Notes: generated from the sequence alone by a model not told the origin. Counted from the first letter of the stretch, positions 47,501-57,300 are shown. The stretch: 64,000 bases of DNA from Tragulus kanchil (GCA_022376925.1 JAIOJX010000032.1:117777979-117841978), one strand, 5' to 3'. Program-made: numbers and translations.

Positions 47501-50500
47501 TTCAGCAGTACATATACTAAAATTGTAATGATAGAGAAGATTAGCATGGCCTCCGGGCAAGAATGACATGCATATTCATGAAACGTTCGGTATTTTAAAA
47601 AATGAACTTATGGTTGCCAGGGGGCAAGGGATAGTTATGGAGTTTGGGATGGTCATGTACACAGTGCTGTATTTAAAATGGATAACCAACAAGGACTTAT
47701 TGTATGATACATGGAACTCTGCTCAATGTTATGGGGTAACCTGGATGGAAGTGGGGTTTGGGGGAGAATGGATACATGTATATGTGTGGCTGAGTCCCTT
47801 TGCTGTTCACGTGAAACCATCACAGTGTTTTAATCGGCTCTGCTCAATATAGACTTGGAAGTTTAAAGTGAAAAAAAAAAAAAATATAAACATATTGTGT
47901 TACATTTTTGTTTAATTGCTGTCTTGTCTGACTCTTTTCTGACCCAATCGACTCTAGCCTGCCAGGCTCCTCTGTCCATTGGATTTTCCAGGCAAGAATG
48001 CTGGAGTGGGTTGCCATTTCCTTCTCCAGGGGATCTTCCCAACCCAGGGATCAAACTTGTGTGTCCTCCATTGAGGCAGATTCTTTGCCCACTAAGCCAC
48101 TTCGGAAGCCCAGATCGTGTCACTCTTGCTTAAATCCTTCCATGGCTCCCTATCCAACTTGGAATAAAACCCAAACTCTATTCATATGGTCGAGTTCCTC
48201 CCCGCCTTACCATCCTCACCCCCTACAAGTCTTACAGCAGGTGACAGCCCTTCATCCATACAGGCCTTCTTTCTGTGCTGCAAATGTACCAGGTCCACTG
48301 GCTCACCTTGCCCTGGATTGTCCTTCCTCTAAATCTCAGGTGACTCATTTCTTCTCGCCCCTTGGGTCTCAGCTCACTTGTCACCTCCTTGGCAAGGCAT
48401 TCTCCACTCACTCACTTAAAATTAGCACCCATCTCTGTCCTGCAGCAAGTCCATCATATAACCTTGCTCCTCTTGCTGGCCTTCCCCCATCCCCTCACCC
48501 ACCTAAAATGTAAGCCCCAACAATCCTGGAAGCTTCTCTGTCTTGTCACTCCTTCCCCAGGGCCTGACACAAAGACACCCTCAATAGTTGTTTATTGAAC
48601 AAGTAAATCTTGTCTCCTTCCTGATTATAAACCCTAAATAGCTAGCTATTGCTAAAATCATTTGCCATTTTATGTATTTTTATGTTTATTAGTTTACTCA
48701 ACAAATAATTTATACTGTGTGCTGGGTATTGTGGTAGACACTTTGAATACATCAAGGAATAATGTTCAAGGAGCTGTCATTTCAGTGGGAAAGGCAGAAA
48801 AACAAACAGATGATATTTTTCTGTGATGTGCACGGGCTGGCTGGGGGGTATCAAGAAAGATCAGCTAACCCAAACAGTGAGGGTCAGAGAATAGTTCTTG
48901 TACTAGGCAGTGCTTAGAATGAGTCTTGGACTATAAATAGGACAGGCAAAGGGGACACGCAGGCACATGATTGTGCACGGATAAGAGACATGGTACTTCA
49001 AGGGAAGCTCTAAGTGGTACAGAAAGCTTTTGGCATCGAGGGCCTGGTAGGGAGTGGTCAATGTGAGCAGAGCAAGGTCATGGGTGGCCTTATTGCATTT
49101 CTAAGGTGCTTGAACTTAATCTTGCAGTAATGATGACGACATCTGAGGATTTTAAACAGGGAATTGTCATCACTAGCTTTGTACTTTAGGAAAGTCACTC
49201 TAACTGCAGTTTGTAACCAAGGATCTGTGAGGGTGAACTAGAAGCAGAGAACTTTATGAGGACGGTGTCATGGTATTTTACATGCAAAGTGTTAAAGATC
49301 TGAAAGTCGGGTTCTGGCATGGGCGTGGCAGGTATCCATACAGGCCTTCTTTCTGTGCTGCAAATGTACCAGGTCCACTGGCTCACCTTGCCCTGGATTG
49401 TCCTTCCTCTAAATCTCAGGTGACTCATTTCTTCTCGCCCCTTGGGTCTCAGCTCACTTGTCACCTCCTTGGCAAGGCATTCTCCACTCACTCACTTAAA
49501 ATTAGCACCCATCTCTGTCCTGCAGCAAGTCCATCATATAACCTTGCTCCTCTTGCTGGCCTTCCCCCATCCCCTCACCCACCTAAAATGTAAGCCCCAA
49601 CAATCCTGGAAGCTTCTCTGTCTTGTCACTCCTTCCCCAGGGCCTGACACAAAGACACCCTCAATAGTTGTTTATTGAACAAGTAAATCTTGTCTCCTTC
49701 CTGATTATAAACCCTAAATAGCTAGCTATTGCTAAAATCATTTGCCATTTTATGTATTTTTATGTTTATTAGTTTACTCAACAAATAATTTATACTGTGT
49801 GCTGGGTATTGTGGTAGACACTTTGAATACATCAAGGAATAATGTTCAAGGAGCTGTCATTTCAGTGGGAAAGGCAGAAAAACAAACAGATGATATTTTT
49901 CTGTGATGTGCACGGGCTGGCTGGGGGGTATCAAGAAAGATCAGCTAACCCAAACAGTGAGGGTCAGAGAATAGTTCTTGTACTAGGCAGTGCTTAGAAT
50001 GAGTCTTGGACTATAAATAGGACAGGCAAAGGGGACACGAGGCACATGATTGTGCACGGATAAGAGACATGGTACTTCAAGGGAAGCTCTAAGTGGTACA
50101 GAAAGCTTTTGGCATCGAGGGCCTGGTAGGGAGTGGTCAATGTGAGCAGAGCAAGGTCATGGGTGGCCTTATTGCATTTCTAAGGTGCTTGAACTTAATC
50201 TTGCAGTAATGATGACGACATCTGAGGATTTTAAACAGGGAATTGTCATCACTAGCTTTGTACTTTAGGAAAGTCACTCTAACTGCAGTTTGTAACCAAG
50301 GATCTGTGAGGGTGAACTAGAAGCAGAGAACTTTATGAGGACGGTGTCATGGTATTTTACATGCAAAGTGTTAAAGATCTGAAAGTCGGGTTCTGGCATG
50401 GGCGTGGACAGGTAGATTCAAGCAGGTGCTGAAGAGGTAGAAATGACAGATGTTTCTGATAGGATGTGGAGGGTGTGGACGCAGGGTGGAAAGCTGAATT

Positions 50501-53500
50501 GATGGCAGGGTGGACAAGGAGAGGAGGGGCAGATTTTGAGAGAGAACATGTGCAGTTGGTTTTGCCACCCTTTAATTCATTCATGGCCCCTCCACACTAT
50601 GAAGTCTATACAGTGATTAAAAAGAGTGAGTTACATCACTACAGATCTCCAAGCCATAGTTTTTAGTAAAAAAAGTCAGTTAAGAAATCCTACATAGAAT
50701 GTGATCCAATTTATAGTGAAAATCAACTGCTATGTATGGACATATGCAAATGCATGGAAAATGGGAAGAATCCATTAAAACCGTTAATAGTGTTTTTTTC
50801 ATGATTCATTCATTTAATCATTTTCTAAAAATTTTTACTAAGCACCTGCTCTGTTCTAGGTGCCATGGTAGGTGAGAAGGCATTGGTGACACTGACTGCC
50901 CTCAAAGATCATGTTTTGACAAGATCAACCTTTCTCAACTGGAACTCTGAGAGAGAACTTTGTGATCAATCAAATAACCATGTACAGTAGAAACGTGAAG
51001 TTGTAACTATGTCAAGTATTTAAGAGGGAAAGGTACATGGTGCAACAGGAGGTTTACTAGTGCCATTGGACCTGAGGAGGAAGGTCGGGGAGGCTGAACA
51101 AATTTGAGCTGGGTAAACAGCAGATACAAAGATCAAGGGAAGCTCTAAGTGGTACAGAAAGCTTTTGGCATCGAGGGCCTGGTAGGGAGTGGTCAATGTG
51201 AGCAGAGCAAGGTCATGGGTGGCCTTATTGCATTTCTAAGGTGCTTGAACTTAATCTTGCAGTAATGATGACGACATCTGAGGATTTTAAACAGGGAATT
51301 GTCATCACTAGCTTTGTACTTTAGGAAAGTCACTCTAACTGCAGTTTGTAACCAAGGATCTGTGAGGGTGAACTAGAAGCAGAGAACTTTATGAGGACGG
51401 TGTCATGGTATTTTACATGCAAAGTGTTAAAGATCTGAAAGTCGGGTTCTGGCATGGGCGTGGACAGGTAGATTCAAGCAGGTGCTGAAGAGGTAGAAAT
51501 GACAGATGTTTCTGATAGGATGTGGAGGGTGTGGACGCAGGGTGGAAAGCTGAATTGATGGCAGGGTGGACAAGGAGAGGAGGGGCAGATTTTGAGAGAG
51601 AACATGTGCAGTTGGTTTTGCCACCCTTTAATTCATTCATGGCCCCTCCACACTATGAAGTCTATACAGTGATTAAAAAGAGTGAGTTACATCACTACAG
51701 ATCTCCAAGCCATAGTTTTTAGTAAAAAAAGTCAGTTAAGAAATCCTACATAGAATGTGATCCAATTTATAGTGAAAATCAACTGCTATGTATGGACATA
51801 TGCAAATGCATGGAAAATGGGAAGAATCCATTAAAACCGTTAATAGTGTTTTTTTCATGATTCATTCATTTAATCATTTTCTAAAAATTTTTACTAAGCA
51901 CCTGCTCTGTTCTAGGTGCCATGGTAGGTGAGAAGGCATTGGTGACACTGACTGCCCTCAAAGATCATGTTTTGACAAGATCAACCTTTCTCAACTGGAA
52001 CTCTGAGAGAGAACTTTGTGATCAATCAAATAACCATGTACAGTAGAAACGTGAAGTTGTAACTATGTCAAGTATTTAAGAGGGAAAGGTACATGGTGCA
52101 ACAGGAGGTTTACTAGTGCCATTGGACCTGAGGAGGAAGGTCGGGGGAGGTGACATTTGAGCTGAAATCTGAAGGGTAAGTAGATGTTGAGTAAAGATAG
52201 GGAAGCTGGGTAAACAGCAGATACAAAGATCAAGAGGCAGGAGGGACTGTGGCAAGTAGGAGGGAACCAAACTAGGCCAGCTTTGGAGTCGAGAGCACAG
52301 AAGGCAGCATAGAGTCAGATGAAGCTGAAGGCACAGAGAGGGGGTAGGTCTTTTAGACCTTTACACAGTGGCAATAGAGTTCTTTTCTTTGTCCTAAGGC
52401 TGATGGAAACTATGGATCATGGAAGAATTTTAAGCGGAGGATGTTCTATTTATTTTTCTTTAAAAAAATTCACTTCAGCTCCTGTGTGGAGAATGCTTCA
52501 GAGGATCCAAGAAGTGATCAGTTAATGTCTTCTCAGTAGCCCAACTGAGAGATGAGGATGACATGTATTAGGGTGATGGCCATGATAAACAAACATTGGC
52601 AGATTCTAGAGATATTTAGTAGGTAAAATCAAGAAAACCTGATTATATATCAGATATGAAGGAGGTGACAGATCAGTGAGGTGTTTGGTGGAAATACTTG
52701 AAGACCAGGCAAGGTTTTTTGTTTTTTTTTTTCTTTGGTAAATTTTTTTTTTCGGGGGGTCACTTCTATTGGTCTTTCACTTACTTATTTTCATCCGTCT
52801 TTGTTCTTTGGCCTGTGTGGGCCTCCTATTGCGGTGCCTCTGTCACTGCAGAGCACTGGTTCTGGGCACATGCGCTCCAGAGCTCCAGCTCAGTAGTTGG
52901 ACACATCCGTCCAGCTGCTCCACCGCACATGGGATCTTCCCAGGCCAGGGATCGAACCAGCGCCCCTTGCACTGCAAGGCAGTGTCCTTACCCATTGGAC
53001 CCACTAAGGAAGCCCCCAGGCGAGGTTTTGATTGGATCCTAAAGCTACCAAAAAGTTGCAATAACTATCTGAGTAGGGGAAAAAGCCGTGCAAAGTTTAA
53101 GCTGTCAGCAGCATGTGGGAGTGGGTAAATTGGAAGTGACTGAGAATGTAGGCTGTTGCAATGATCTGGGTGACACAACTGCACTGCATTAAATGAAGGC
53201 ATTTCCAGAGGGTATGAAGAGAGGCTGAGAGGATATGATACCCAATGGTGGATGAGAGCATGGAGGCTATGTGGTTTGGAGAATAAGGGAGGGGAGTGAA
53301 CAGGACAAAGAACAATATCTCCCTTCTTTCTGCAAAACTGGGCTTCTCTCCCAGGACATCAGGCTCACTCAGTGGTGCAGTTCTCACCTGTCTCTGGGGC
53401 AGCACCGTGCCCTGCTGTGATAGAAGAAGCCTTGGGAGCTAACATGGTCCTGTTGCTGCCACTGACAGGTAACATTCTTCAGGTCCAGGGTAAAGCATTG

Positions 53501-56500
53501 CAGTCCGATTTCCACTGGGGTCAGAGAAAGAAGTCCCATTAGAGCCCAGGTGCACCTACTCCGTAGGGTATCCAGATCATCTTTACACACATAACTTGAA
53601 CATTTGCTCCTATTCTTTCTTCTCTCCCTGAATACAGTTCATCCTGTTCAGTAGCAGAGCCTCCATATCCAGCCCAGGCCTCTCTAGAGATCTTTTCTAT
53701 CTCCTCCCCTTCTCCCTGCTCCTTTGTTGACTCACCTGCATCCCCAGGCAGGTCCACGGTCACGGGGAGGGACCAAGATCCCCAGGAGCCGCGGAGAGAG
53801 ACCCCGTCAGGCTGGCTGCGCAACTGGAGCCAGTAGGAATGACCAGGCTGGAGTCCCGAGATGAGGCAGCTGCCACCCCTCACTGTCAGAGATGGTGCCT
53901 TGGGAGAAGAATCCCAGCCTCAGAATCTAGGTCTGCCTCTCACCAAGAAAGCCTCCATCTCTCACATATGAGGCCCCACAGCATGCCTGTGGAGAGACAC
54001 TCAGTTTTTCACTGGATAAATGTGCACACAGATTGGGAGCCAGGTCAGTGGGCTTCAGGTGGAGGTCAGGGCTCTTTGGGGAAATCTCCATTAACTTGAG
54101 GGGCTGAAGTGCTCAGTCGTGTTGGTCTGAATGACCCAAAGTGGGAGACTCTGAACTAAACATGGCTCCTGAAAACTAAGCAGAGCCTATGCTAACTCTC
54201 CAAGAACCAACCGCGTCTGGAATCCCAAAGTATGGCCTGTCCTTTCTTGGAGCAAAACAGGGTAAGAGATAGGAGGTGGAGCAGAAGAAGGCCAGCATAC
54301 TTCTCTAGTTGGGGAGGTCTGCTCTGGTCCATCCTGTTGGGGCATCATGGGATGTGCACATGGAGACTGGTCCAGGGCCGCGGCTAGATTTGGTCTCCGC
54401 CGAGCTGGGCAGCAGGTCTCTGTGGACAGCAGCTGTGTGACTGCGGGACCAGTGGAGTTCCTGGGATCCTTGGGGCCATAGCGGAGTTCATGCCTCAGAA
54501 ATTCACTGATTTCGGGAGCTGGGGCCTCCCAGCTGATCTGAAGTTCCCCTGGCTGGCTCCCACCCATGGCCTGGATGAGACCTGGGGGAGCCGGCAGGCC
54601 TGAGGGTGAGACAGGGGACATCAGAACTCTTTGGGCGCCACAGTCTAGAGCTCAGTCCATGGACTGTGGAAAGGGGCACTGAGGGCAGCCCCTGGGGTGG
54701 GGCGGGGAGGCTCCTTATCCCGTTCTGTCCTCAGAAGGACAGTAACCTCACCATGGGTTGGTTAGGCTCAGTGCTCCTCAAGAGCAGGGACCTCTCCTCA
54801 TCTGTGCATGCCTGTCGCCTAGCACTGTGCCTGGCACAGGGTGGATATTCTGTAACTGATGAATGAGTGAGTAAATGAATAGGTTAATGATGGGAAGGTC
54901 AGGGTGTCTCTAGTGTGGAACGAAGTCTGGCTCTGAATGCTGAGGCTAAGAGGAGTGAGAATGGGGTCTTGCAGTGCCCCTGGAGGTCTGGTAGTGGGGA
55001 CACCCATGTCGTCTTGAAAGAGCACAGCTCAGTCTGATTAGGAGCTGGCCTGAGGATGACAAACAGAGGGGCCACGATGACAGGAGGAGGGTCCTTACCC
55101 ACAGCATCCACGGAGAGCACCCGCTGGGTCAGGTTCTGGTTCAGAAACACGTTCTTCACCCAGAGGTGCAGTTGAGAGAAGAGGCGAACTTCAGCCTGGG
55201 GTGGAAACTCACACACGTATCGGATTCTAAAGGGCAGCACACGCCGGGAACTCAGGGGGCAGGTGCGGGGCTGCTCCCTGTGGGCACAGGAGAAGTCTGT
55301 GCCACTTACATGCTCACCTGTCCAGCCCTGAGGACCCGGGTCTAGGCCCAAGCCCAGCTTCTGTTTCCATCACGGCCATTTTCTTCTCAGTGCCTCGGAT
55401 GGTGGGATTAGGGGGTTGGAGGGGCTTGAGCTGGGTGTATCCAGAGCACATCTGTTCATTAAATGGCTGCTTAGGGCCCGTGCTTGGGCTAGTCCTCTCC
55501 CCAAGAAGGGGGGCTAGGGTCTCTGTGGACAGCAGCTGTGTGACTGCGGGACCAGTGGAGTTCCTGGGATCCTTGGGGCCATAGCGGAGTTCATGCCTCA
55601 GAAATTCACTGATTTCGGGAGCTGGGGCCTCCCAGCTGATCTGAAGTTCCCCTGGCTGGCTCCCACCCATGGCCTGGATGAGACCTGGGGGAGCCGGCAG
55701 GCCTGAGGGTGAGACAGGGGACATCAGAACTCTTTGGGCGCCACAGTCTAGAGCTCAGTCCATGGACTGTGGAAAGGGGCACTGAGGGCAGCCCCTGGGG
55801 TGGGGCGGGGAGGCTCCTTATCCCGTTCTGTCCTCAGAAGGACAGTAACCTCACCATGGGTTGGTTAGGCTCAGTGCTCCTCAAGAGCAGGGACCTCTCC
55901 TCATCTGTGCATGCCTGTCGCCTAGCACTGTGCCTGGCACAGGGTGGATATTCTGTAACTGATGAATGAGTGAGTAAATGAATAGGTTAATGATGGGAAG
56001 GTCAGGGTGTCTCTAGTGTGGAACGAAGTCTGGCTCTGAATGCTGAGGCTAAGAGGAGTGAGAATGGGGTCTTGCAGTGCCCCTGGAGGTCTGGTAGTGG
56101 GGACACCCATGTCGTCTTGAAAGAGCACAGCTCAGTCTGATTAGGAGCTGGCCTGAGGATGACAAACAGAGGGGCCACGATGACAGGAGGAGGGTCCTTA
56201 CCCACAGCATCCACGGAGAGCACCCGCTGGGTCAGGTTCTGGTTCAGAAACACGTTCTTCACCCAGAGGTGCAGTTGAGAGAAGAGGCGAACTTCAGCCT
56301 GGGGTGGAAACTCACACACGTATCGGATTCTAAAGGGCAGCACACGCCGGGAACTCAGGGGGCAGGTGCGGGGCTGCTCCCTGTGGGCACAGGAGAAGTC
56401 TGTGCCACTTACATGCTCACCTGTCCAGCCCTGAGGACCCGGGTCTAGGCCCAAGCCCAGCTTCTGTTTCCATCACGGCCATTTTCTTCTCAGTGCCTCG

Positions 56501-57100
56501 GATGGTGGGATTAGGGGGTTGGAGGGGCTTGAGCTGGGTGTATCCAGAGCACATCTGTTCATTAAATGGCTGCTTAGGGCCCGTGCTTGGGCTAGTCCTC
56601 TGACAGAGCCACCAAAGGCAGGGAAGCTGCTAGCTAGGGCTCAGCTGTGGAACAATACAGCACAGACACAGGGGAGGGGTAAATACCAGATACATATATA
56701 TGATACATCTGACACAGCACATACCCCGGGTAGGCATATAGCAGCTGATACGTTTCACTGGGCGCTCCTTCTTCCTCATCCCAGAAGCAAGTGAGGTCCT
56801 CAAAAGTTTGAGAGAAACAGTTCAGGGACTCTGAGTCTGAGGCCAGCAAGGAGGCACCTAAGGAACAGCGGGTGAGTTGGGCTCTCCGTCCCCCCGGCAC
56901 GTTTGTGGACCAGAATAGGGGACCAGTGAGGGCCTCCTACTTTGCACTACGTACTCCCCCCCCACCATCCAGAACTTCCTCTTCCTGGGTATAAGTGATC
57001 TCTACCCCCCATACACCTCACCTTGGCTGGTGACTTGTGCCAGGTTTTGGGGGACCGGGAGGAGGCAGGAGATGACCACCAAGAGGGCCCAGAAGGGCAT
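26212..57100 (-). CDS. MPL: MPL, thrombopoietin receptor (12 coding exons, one copy of each duplicate)
   Basis: Class I cytokine receptor on megakaryocytes and blood stem cells; thrombopoietin binding activates JAK2-STAT signalling. In-frame path on the - strand: 57022-57100 (ATG at 57100), 56725-56857, 56202-56380 (copy 55099-55277), 54301-54599, 53736-53898, 53388-53514, 43210-43391 (copy 42089-42270), 41781-41923 (copy 40704-40846), 30302-30461, 30012-30108, 26698-26785, 26212-26499. The sum is 1938 nt, 645 codons plus TAG, with all phases agreeing. Seen: signal peptide in exon 1; two cytokine-receptor modules ending in WGSWS (exon 5) and WSAWS (exon 9); one membrane helix (exon 10) followed by RWQFP; JAK-binding box 1 WPSLPDL (exon 11); tyrosine-bearing tail (exon 12). 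No inactivating change seen. Human MPL is 635 aa. Confidence 0.95.
26995..27362 (+). repeat. L2-like LINE 3' fragment
   Basis: Follows the usual L2 tail order: CCTCAGAGCCTTCACACTTT, GGCCATCCCTGACTTCC, AATTCCATGAGAG, AACAGTGTCTGCCCC, ending in TGAATGAATGAA. Confidence 0.6.
27363..29866. other. MPL intron 10 DNA, no gene seen
   Basis: Filled by duplication 10. The stretch around 28270-28440 resembles an old mammalian interspersed repeat (a block on excess weight of GACTTTATC ... AGAAAGATTATTCTGG) that I cannot name. Confidence 0.5.
27614..29866 (+). repeat. Direct duplication 10 (27614-28740 / 28742-29866)
   Basis: Offset 1124. MPL intron DNA between exons 11 and 10; copies abut directly and differ by a few single-base gaps. 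Confidence 0.9.
29921..29939 (+). repeat. T homopolymer
   Basis: 19 consecutive T, about 70 bases below MPL exon 10. No attached SINE recognised. Confidence 0.9.
30012..30108 (-). CDS. MPL: MPL exon 10: transmembrane helix and RWQFP switch
   Basis: [20 protein letters not shown] and the following leucines form the single membrane helix; RWQFP follows. The tryptophan of this motif (human W515) holds the receptor inactive, and its mutation causes myeloproliferation in people. It is intact here. Not duplicated. Confidence 0.93.
30302..30461 (-). CDS. MPL: MPL exon 9: membrane-proximal module with WSAWS
   Basis: Begins [10 protein letters not shown] and carries the WSxWS box as WSAWS before the membrane-proximal segment. 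The next upstream exon is more than 10 kb away in this assembly. Confidence 0.92.
31560..31690 (+). mobile_element. L1-like 3' UTR fragment
   Basis: GGTGATGGTTACATGGGTGT ... AACTTATACCTCAATAATGAA is the common L1 3' end. Copy at about 32652-32782. Confidence 0.65.
31888..31965 (-). mobile_element. Bov-tA SINE fragment
   Basis: CTCTTCAGTCATGTCAGACT ... TTTCCATGGGATCCT only; the rest was lost. Copy at about 32980-33057. Confidence 0.6.
33602..33880 (+). pseudogene. RPL30 processed pseudogene, 5'-truncated
   Basis: Reads [17 protein letters not shown] ... [15 protein letters not shown] ... SMPEQTG and a TAA at 33833-33835. This is the C-terminal two thirds of ribosomal protein L30 without introns, with substitutions. 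A 3' UTR-like TTTCTTTAATTAAAATTGGC follows. Truncation at the 5' end and lack of introns indicate LINE-mediated retroposition; the A-rich tract at 34383-34394, beyond the LTR, may be its tail. Confidence 0.88.
33889..34380 (+). mobile_element. Solo LTR with 6-bp target duplication
   Basis: 492 bases starting TGTGGGG and ending CCCTGCA, flanked exactly by GGAAAG at 33883-33888 and 34381-34386. AATAAA at 34218-34223. A 6-bp duplication is usual for class II retroviral integration. U3 has a tandem repeat of about 56 bases with period 68 (33930-33985 and 33998-34053). No internal viral sequence remains. Confidence 0.88.
35950..36283 (-). mobile_element. tRNA-derived ruminant SINE
   Basis: Head GGGCTTCCCTGGTGGTCC at the upper end; T-rich tail (A-rich in its own sense) at 35950-35975. 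Same family as 19742-19983 and 52738-53017. Confidence 0.8.
36284..36700 (+). repeat. Diverged tandem pair
   Basis: CTACACGTTTCTTATC ... GGGGGCCCATT(T/C)GG ... CCTTGG occurs at about 36286-36362 and 36576-36652. GC-rich, otherwise unassigned. It lies just past the GFRA4-like piece. Confidence 0.5.
36715..37120 (-). pseudogene. GFRA4-like unprocessed pseudogene fragment
   Basis: On the - strand 37120-36828 reads [13 protein letters not shown], a TGA, then [16 protein letters not shown]; after a shift [20 protein letters not shown]; after a second shift [18 protein letters not shown]. The spacing and cysteines match the second cysteine-rich domain of GDNF-family receptor alpha, closest in my memory to GFRA4. 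The exon ends CATCTGCAG/GTGCGG, a proper donor, and 36739 downward reads PCLLVFQ after an acceptor, like the next GFRA4 exon. Retained intron signals argue against a retrocopy. One stop and two frameshifts show it is dead. The 5' part is copied at 38148-38224. Confidence 0.62.
37043..39240 (+). repeat. Direct duplication 12 (37043-38139 / 38147-39240)
   Basis: Offset 1104. Copies the 5' part of the GFRA4-like exon, a tRNA-derived SINE and AT-rich unassigned DNA. Confidence 0.92.
37320..37575 (+). mobile_element. CHR-2-like tRNA-derived SINE, diverged
   Basis: GACTTCGCAGGTGGTCCAGA ... CACATGCCACAGAGCAACTA ... AGAGAAAGCCCCCACGCAGC, A-rich end. Copy at 38424-38679. Confidence 0.65.
37576..39680. 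other. AT-rich intron DNA, mRNA-3'UTR-like
   Basis: Duplication 12 covers most of it. The unique remainder runs from 39241. There is an AATAAA at 39334-39339 in AT-rich sequence that reads like a vertebrate 3' UTR, but no coding part, poly(A) tail or target duplication was seen. Not assigned. Confidence 0.35.
39684..39812 (-). mobile_element. Bov-tA SINE, antisense, partial
   Basis: GGAGTGGGTTGCCATGCTCT ... GCACTGCAGGTGGATTCTTT ... GGGGAAGCCCC. A second SINE abuts it. Confidence 0.8.
39813..39962 (-). mobile_element. tRNA-derived SINE (CHR-type), antisense
   Basis: ATTTATTTGCTTGCACTGGG ... GGATCGAACCCAGGTCCCC ... CACTGGACCACCAGGGAAAT. The B-box GGATCGAACCC is clear. Confidence 0.75.
39938..42082 (+). 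repeat. Direct duplication 13 (39938-41005 / 41020-42082)
   Basis: Offset 1077. Contains MPL exon 8 and a sense Bov-tA SINE. Confidence 0.92.
40175..40358 (+). mobile_element. Bov-tA SINE, sense
   Basis: AAAGAATCTGCCTGAAATGC ... CCCTGGAGAAGGAAATGGC ... AGTCCATGGGATCACAGAGA. Copy at about 41252-41435. Confidence 0.85.
40704..42270 (-). pseudogene. MPL: Redundant copies of MPL exons 8 and 7
   Basis: 40704-40846 repeats exon 8 at 41781-41923; 42089-42270 repeats exon 7 at 43210-43391. Both copies have good splice sites. In the literal sequence order exon 8 would appear twice around one exon 7, which is not a plausible gene. Confidence 0.85.
41936..44202 (+). repeat. Direct duplication 14 (41936-43080 / 43079-44202)
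   Basis: Offset 1121. Contains MPL exon 7, a SINE and a MIR-like piece. Overlap with duplication 13 makes about 150 bases triplicate (near 40859, 41936 and 43079). Confidence 0.92.
42457..42615 (+). mobile_element. tRNA-derived SINE (CHR-type), sense
   Basis: GACTTTTCTGGTGACCCAGT ... GGAAACTAAGATCCCACATT ... GCAGCCAAAAAGAAAAAAG. Copy at about 43578-43736. A MIR-like piece follows at 42690-42780 and L2-like DNA at 42835-43060. Confidence 0.75.
44203..46250 (+). mobile_element. BovB LINE (RTE clade), 5'-truncated, dead
   Basis: Encodes broken pieces of the RTE reverse transcriptase: [13 protein letters not shown], the [11 protein letters not shown] catalytic segment, [13 protein letters not shown], and the YADD box in [15 protein letters not shown] (45213-45257), then the 3' part with HFFGHL-like and MTEQLNNN end. 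Stops and frameshifts throughout. It is interrupted at 45448-45662 by a retrocopy. BovB entered ruminants by horizontal transfer (established) and marks the lineage. Confidence 0.92.
45448..45662 (+). pseudogene. Processed retrocopy fragment inserted in the BovB LINE
   Basis: About 200 bases of GC-rich transcript-like sequence ending ATTAAA (45632-45637), a 17-base A run, and a target duplication AAAAAGTGACTGTG at 45434-45447 and 45663-45676. All three marks of LINE-driven retroposition are present. The last part reads like a coding end plus 3' UTR; I do not recognise the parent gene. Confidence 0.8.
46367..46471 (+). pseudogene. U6 snRNA pseudogene (5' part of a U6-L1 chimera)
   Basis: GTGCTTAATTCAGCAGTACA, TATACTAAAATTG, AGAGAAGATTAGCATGGCC, CAAGAATGACATGCA and a T-stretch end follow U6 snRNA along its full length with about 15 changes. 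No upstream TATA or proximal element in snRNA-gene spacing was seen. Copy at 47493-47596. Confidence 0.9.
46472..46754 (+). mobile_element. L1 3' end fused to U6
   Basis: Starts right after the U6 T-stretch with AAAAAATGAACTTATGGTTG, continues through GGATACATGTATATGTGTGG and the CTGAGTCCCTTTGCTGTTCA block typical of ruminant L1 3' ends, and finishes in A13. Copy at 47597-47885. Confidence 0.78.
46770..46985 (-). mobile_element. Bov-tA SINE, antisense
   Basis: TTGTCTGACTCTTTTCTGAC ... TTCTCCAGGGGATCTTCCCA ... CACTTCGGAAGCCC. Copy at about 47896-48111. Confidence 0.88.
46990..48600 (+). repeat. L2-like LINE 3' region
   Basis: Old LINE order: CTTAAATCCTTCCATGGCTC, GGCCTTCTTTCTGTGCTGC, TTGTCACCTCCTTGGCAAGG, TAAGCCCCAACAATCC, TTGTTTATTGAAC. 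The true length is about 500 bases once duplications 15 and 16 are allowed for. Confidence 0.6.
48254..50405 (+). repeat. Direct duplication 16 (48254-49331 / 49334-50405)
   Basis: Offset 1080. L2-like and unassigned MPL intron DNA. The shared block at 47128 also belongs to duplication 15, giving a triplicate. Confidence 0.92.
48601..52737. other. MPL intron 6 DNA, no gene seen
   Basis: Mostly duplications 16 and 17. 50580-50780 resembles an L1-type 3' segment. 49070-49210 and 52340-52450 look like an old interspersed repeat I cannot name. Confidence 0.5.
50077..52240 (+). repeat. Direct duplication 17 (50077-51136 / 51133-52240)
   Basis: Offset 1056. The end of the first copy (about 51090-51135) is a shortened version of about 52145-52236, skipping about 50 bases. 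Confidence 0.9.
52738..53017 (-). mobile_element. tRNA-derived ruminant SINE
   Basis: T-rich end at 52715-52750, body GGTCTTTCACTTACTTATTT, B-box GGATCGAACCAGCGCC, head GGGGGCTTCCTTAGTGGGTC. Confidence 0.8.
53388..53898 (-). CDS. MPL: MPL exons 6 and 5 (end of module 1, start of module 2)
   Basis: Exon 5 (53736-53898) carries [12 protein letters not shown] and the first WSxWS-type box WGSWS; exon 6 (53388-53514) carries [19 protein letters not shown] with the first cysteines of the second module. Neither is duplicated. Alternative acceptor for exon 5 at 53883 would drop five residues; the 53899 acceptor keeps the frame. Confidence 0.92.
54301..54599 (-). CDS. MPL: MPL exon 4
   Basis: 299 nt from LPAPPGL to TSPTRE, then donor GTATGC. 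A truncated copy, 55519-55702, carries only the first part and then runs into non-exon DNA, so it cannot replace this one. Confidence 0.92.
54416..56601 (+). repeat. Direct duplication 18 (54416-55498 / 55519-56601)
   Basis: Offset 1103. Contains MPL exon 3 and the 5' part of exon 4. The second exon 4 copy is truncated. Confidence 0.92.
56202..56857 (-). CDS. MPL: MPL exons 3 and 2
   Basis: Exon 2 (56725-56857) starts the ligand-binding module with [18 protein letters not shown], the first conserved cysteine pair. Exon 3 (56202-56380) carries RYVCEFP and the NQNLTQ glycosylation site; its identical copy is at 55099-55277. Confidence 0.92.
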
Positions 57101-57300
57101 CTTCTCCGGCACTGTGTGCCTGCCTTAGACCATCCTCCCTTCAGGAAGCTGGGCCCCAGTCCCCTCCCGGGCCAGCCCCTCAGGTTCCTGTCAGATACAG
57201 CCCCACGTCCTGTCCCTGTCCCTGCCCCTGTGGGGCCCATCCAGACCACACTGGGGTGGGGGCCCAGGGGAGGGGGCGTGGGAGTGGGCAGGGGGGCAGG
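57101..57300 (-). promoter_or_regulatory. MPL: MPL proximal promoter (GATA and ETS-type sites)
   Basis: About 95 bases upstream of the ATG the sequence has a GATA core (+ strand AGATA at 57193-57197) with GGAA/TTCC ETS cores nearby (57185-57188, 57140-57144). GATA-1 with ETS factors drives the known MPL promoter. The start site is not defined. Copy at about 58210-58400. Confidence 0.45.

Larger units (their letters stand above)
46195..48437 (+). repeat. Direct duplication 15 (46195-47310 / 47321-48437)
   Basis: Offset 1126. Contains the BovB 3' tip, the U6-L1 chimera, an antisense SINE and L2-like sequence. Confidence 0.92.
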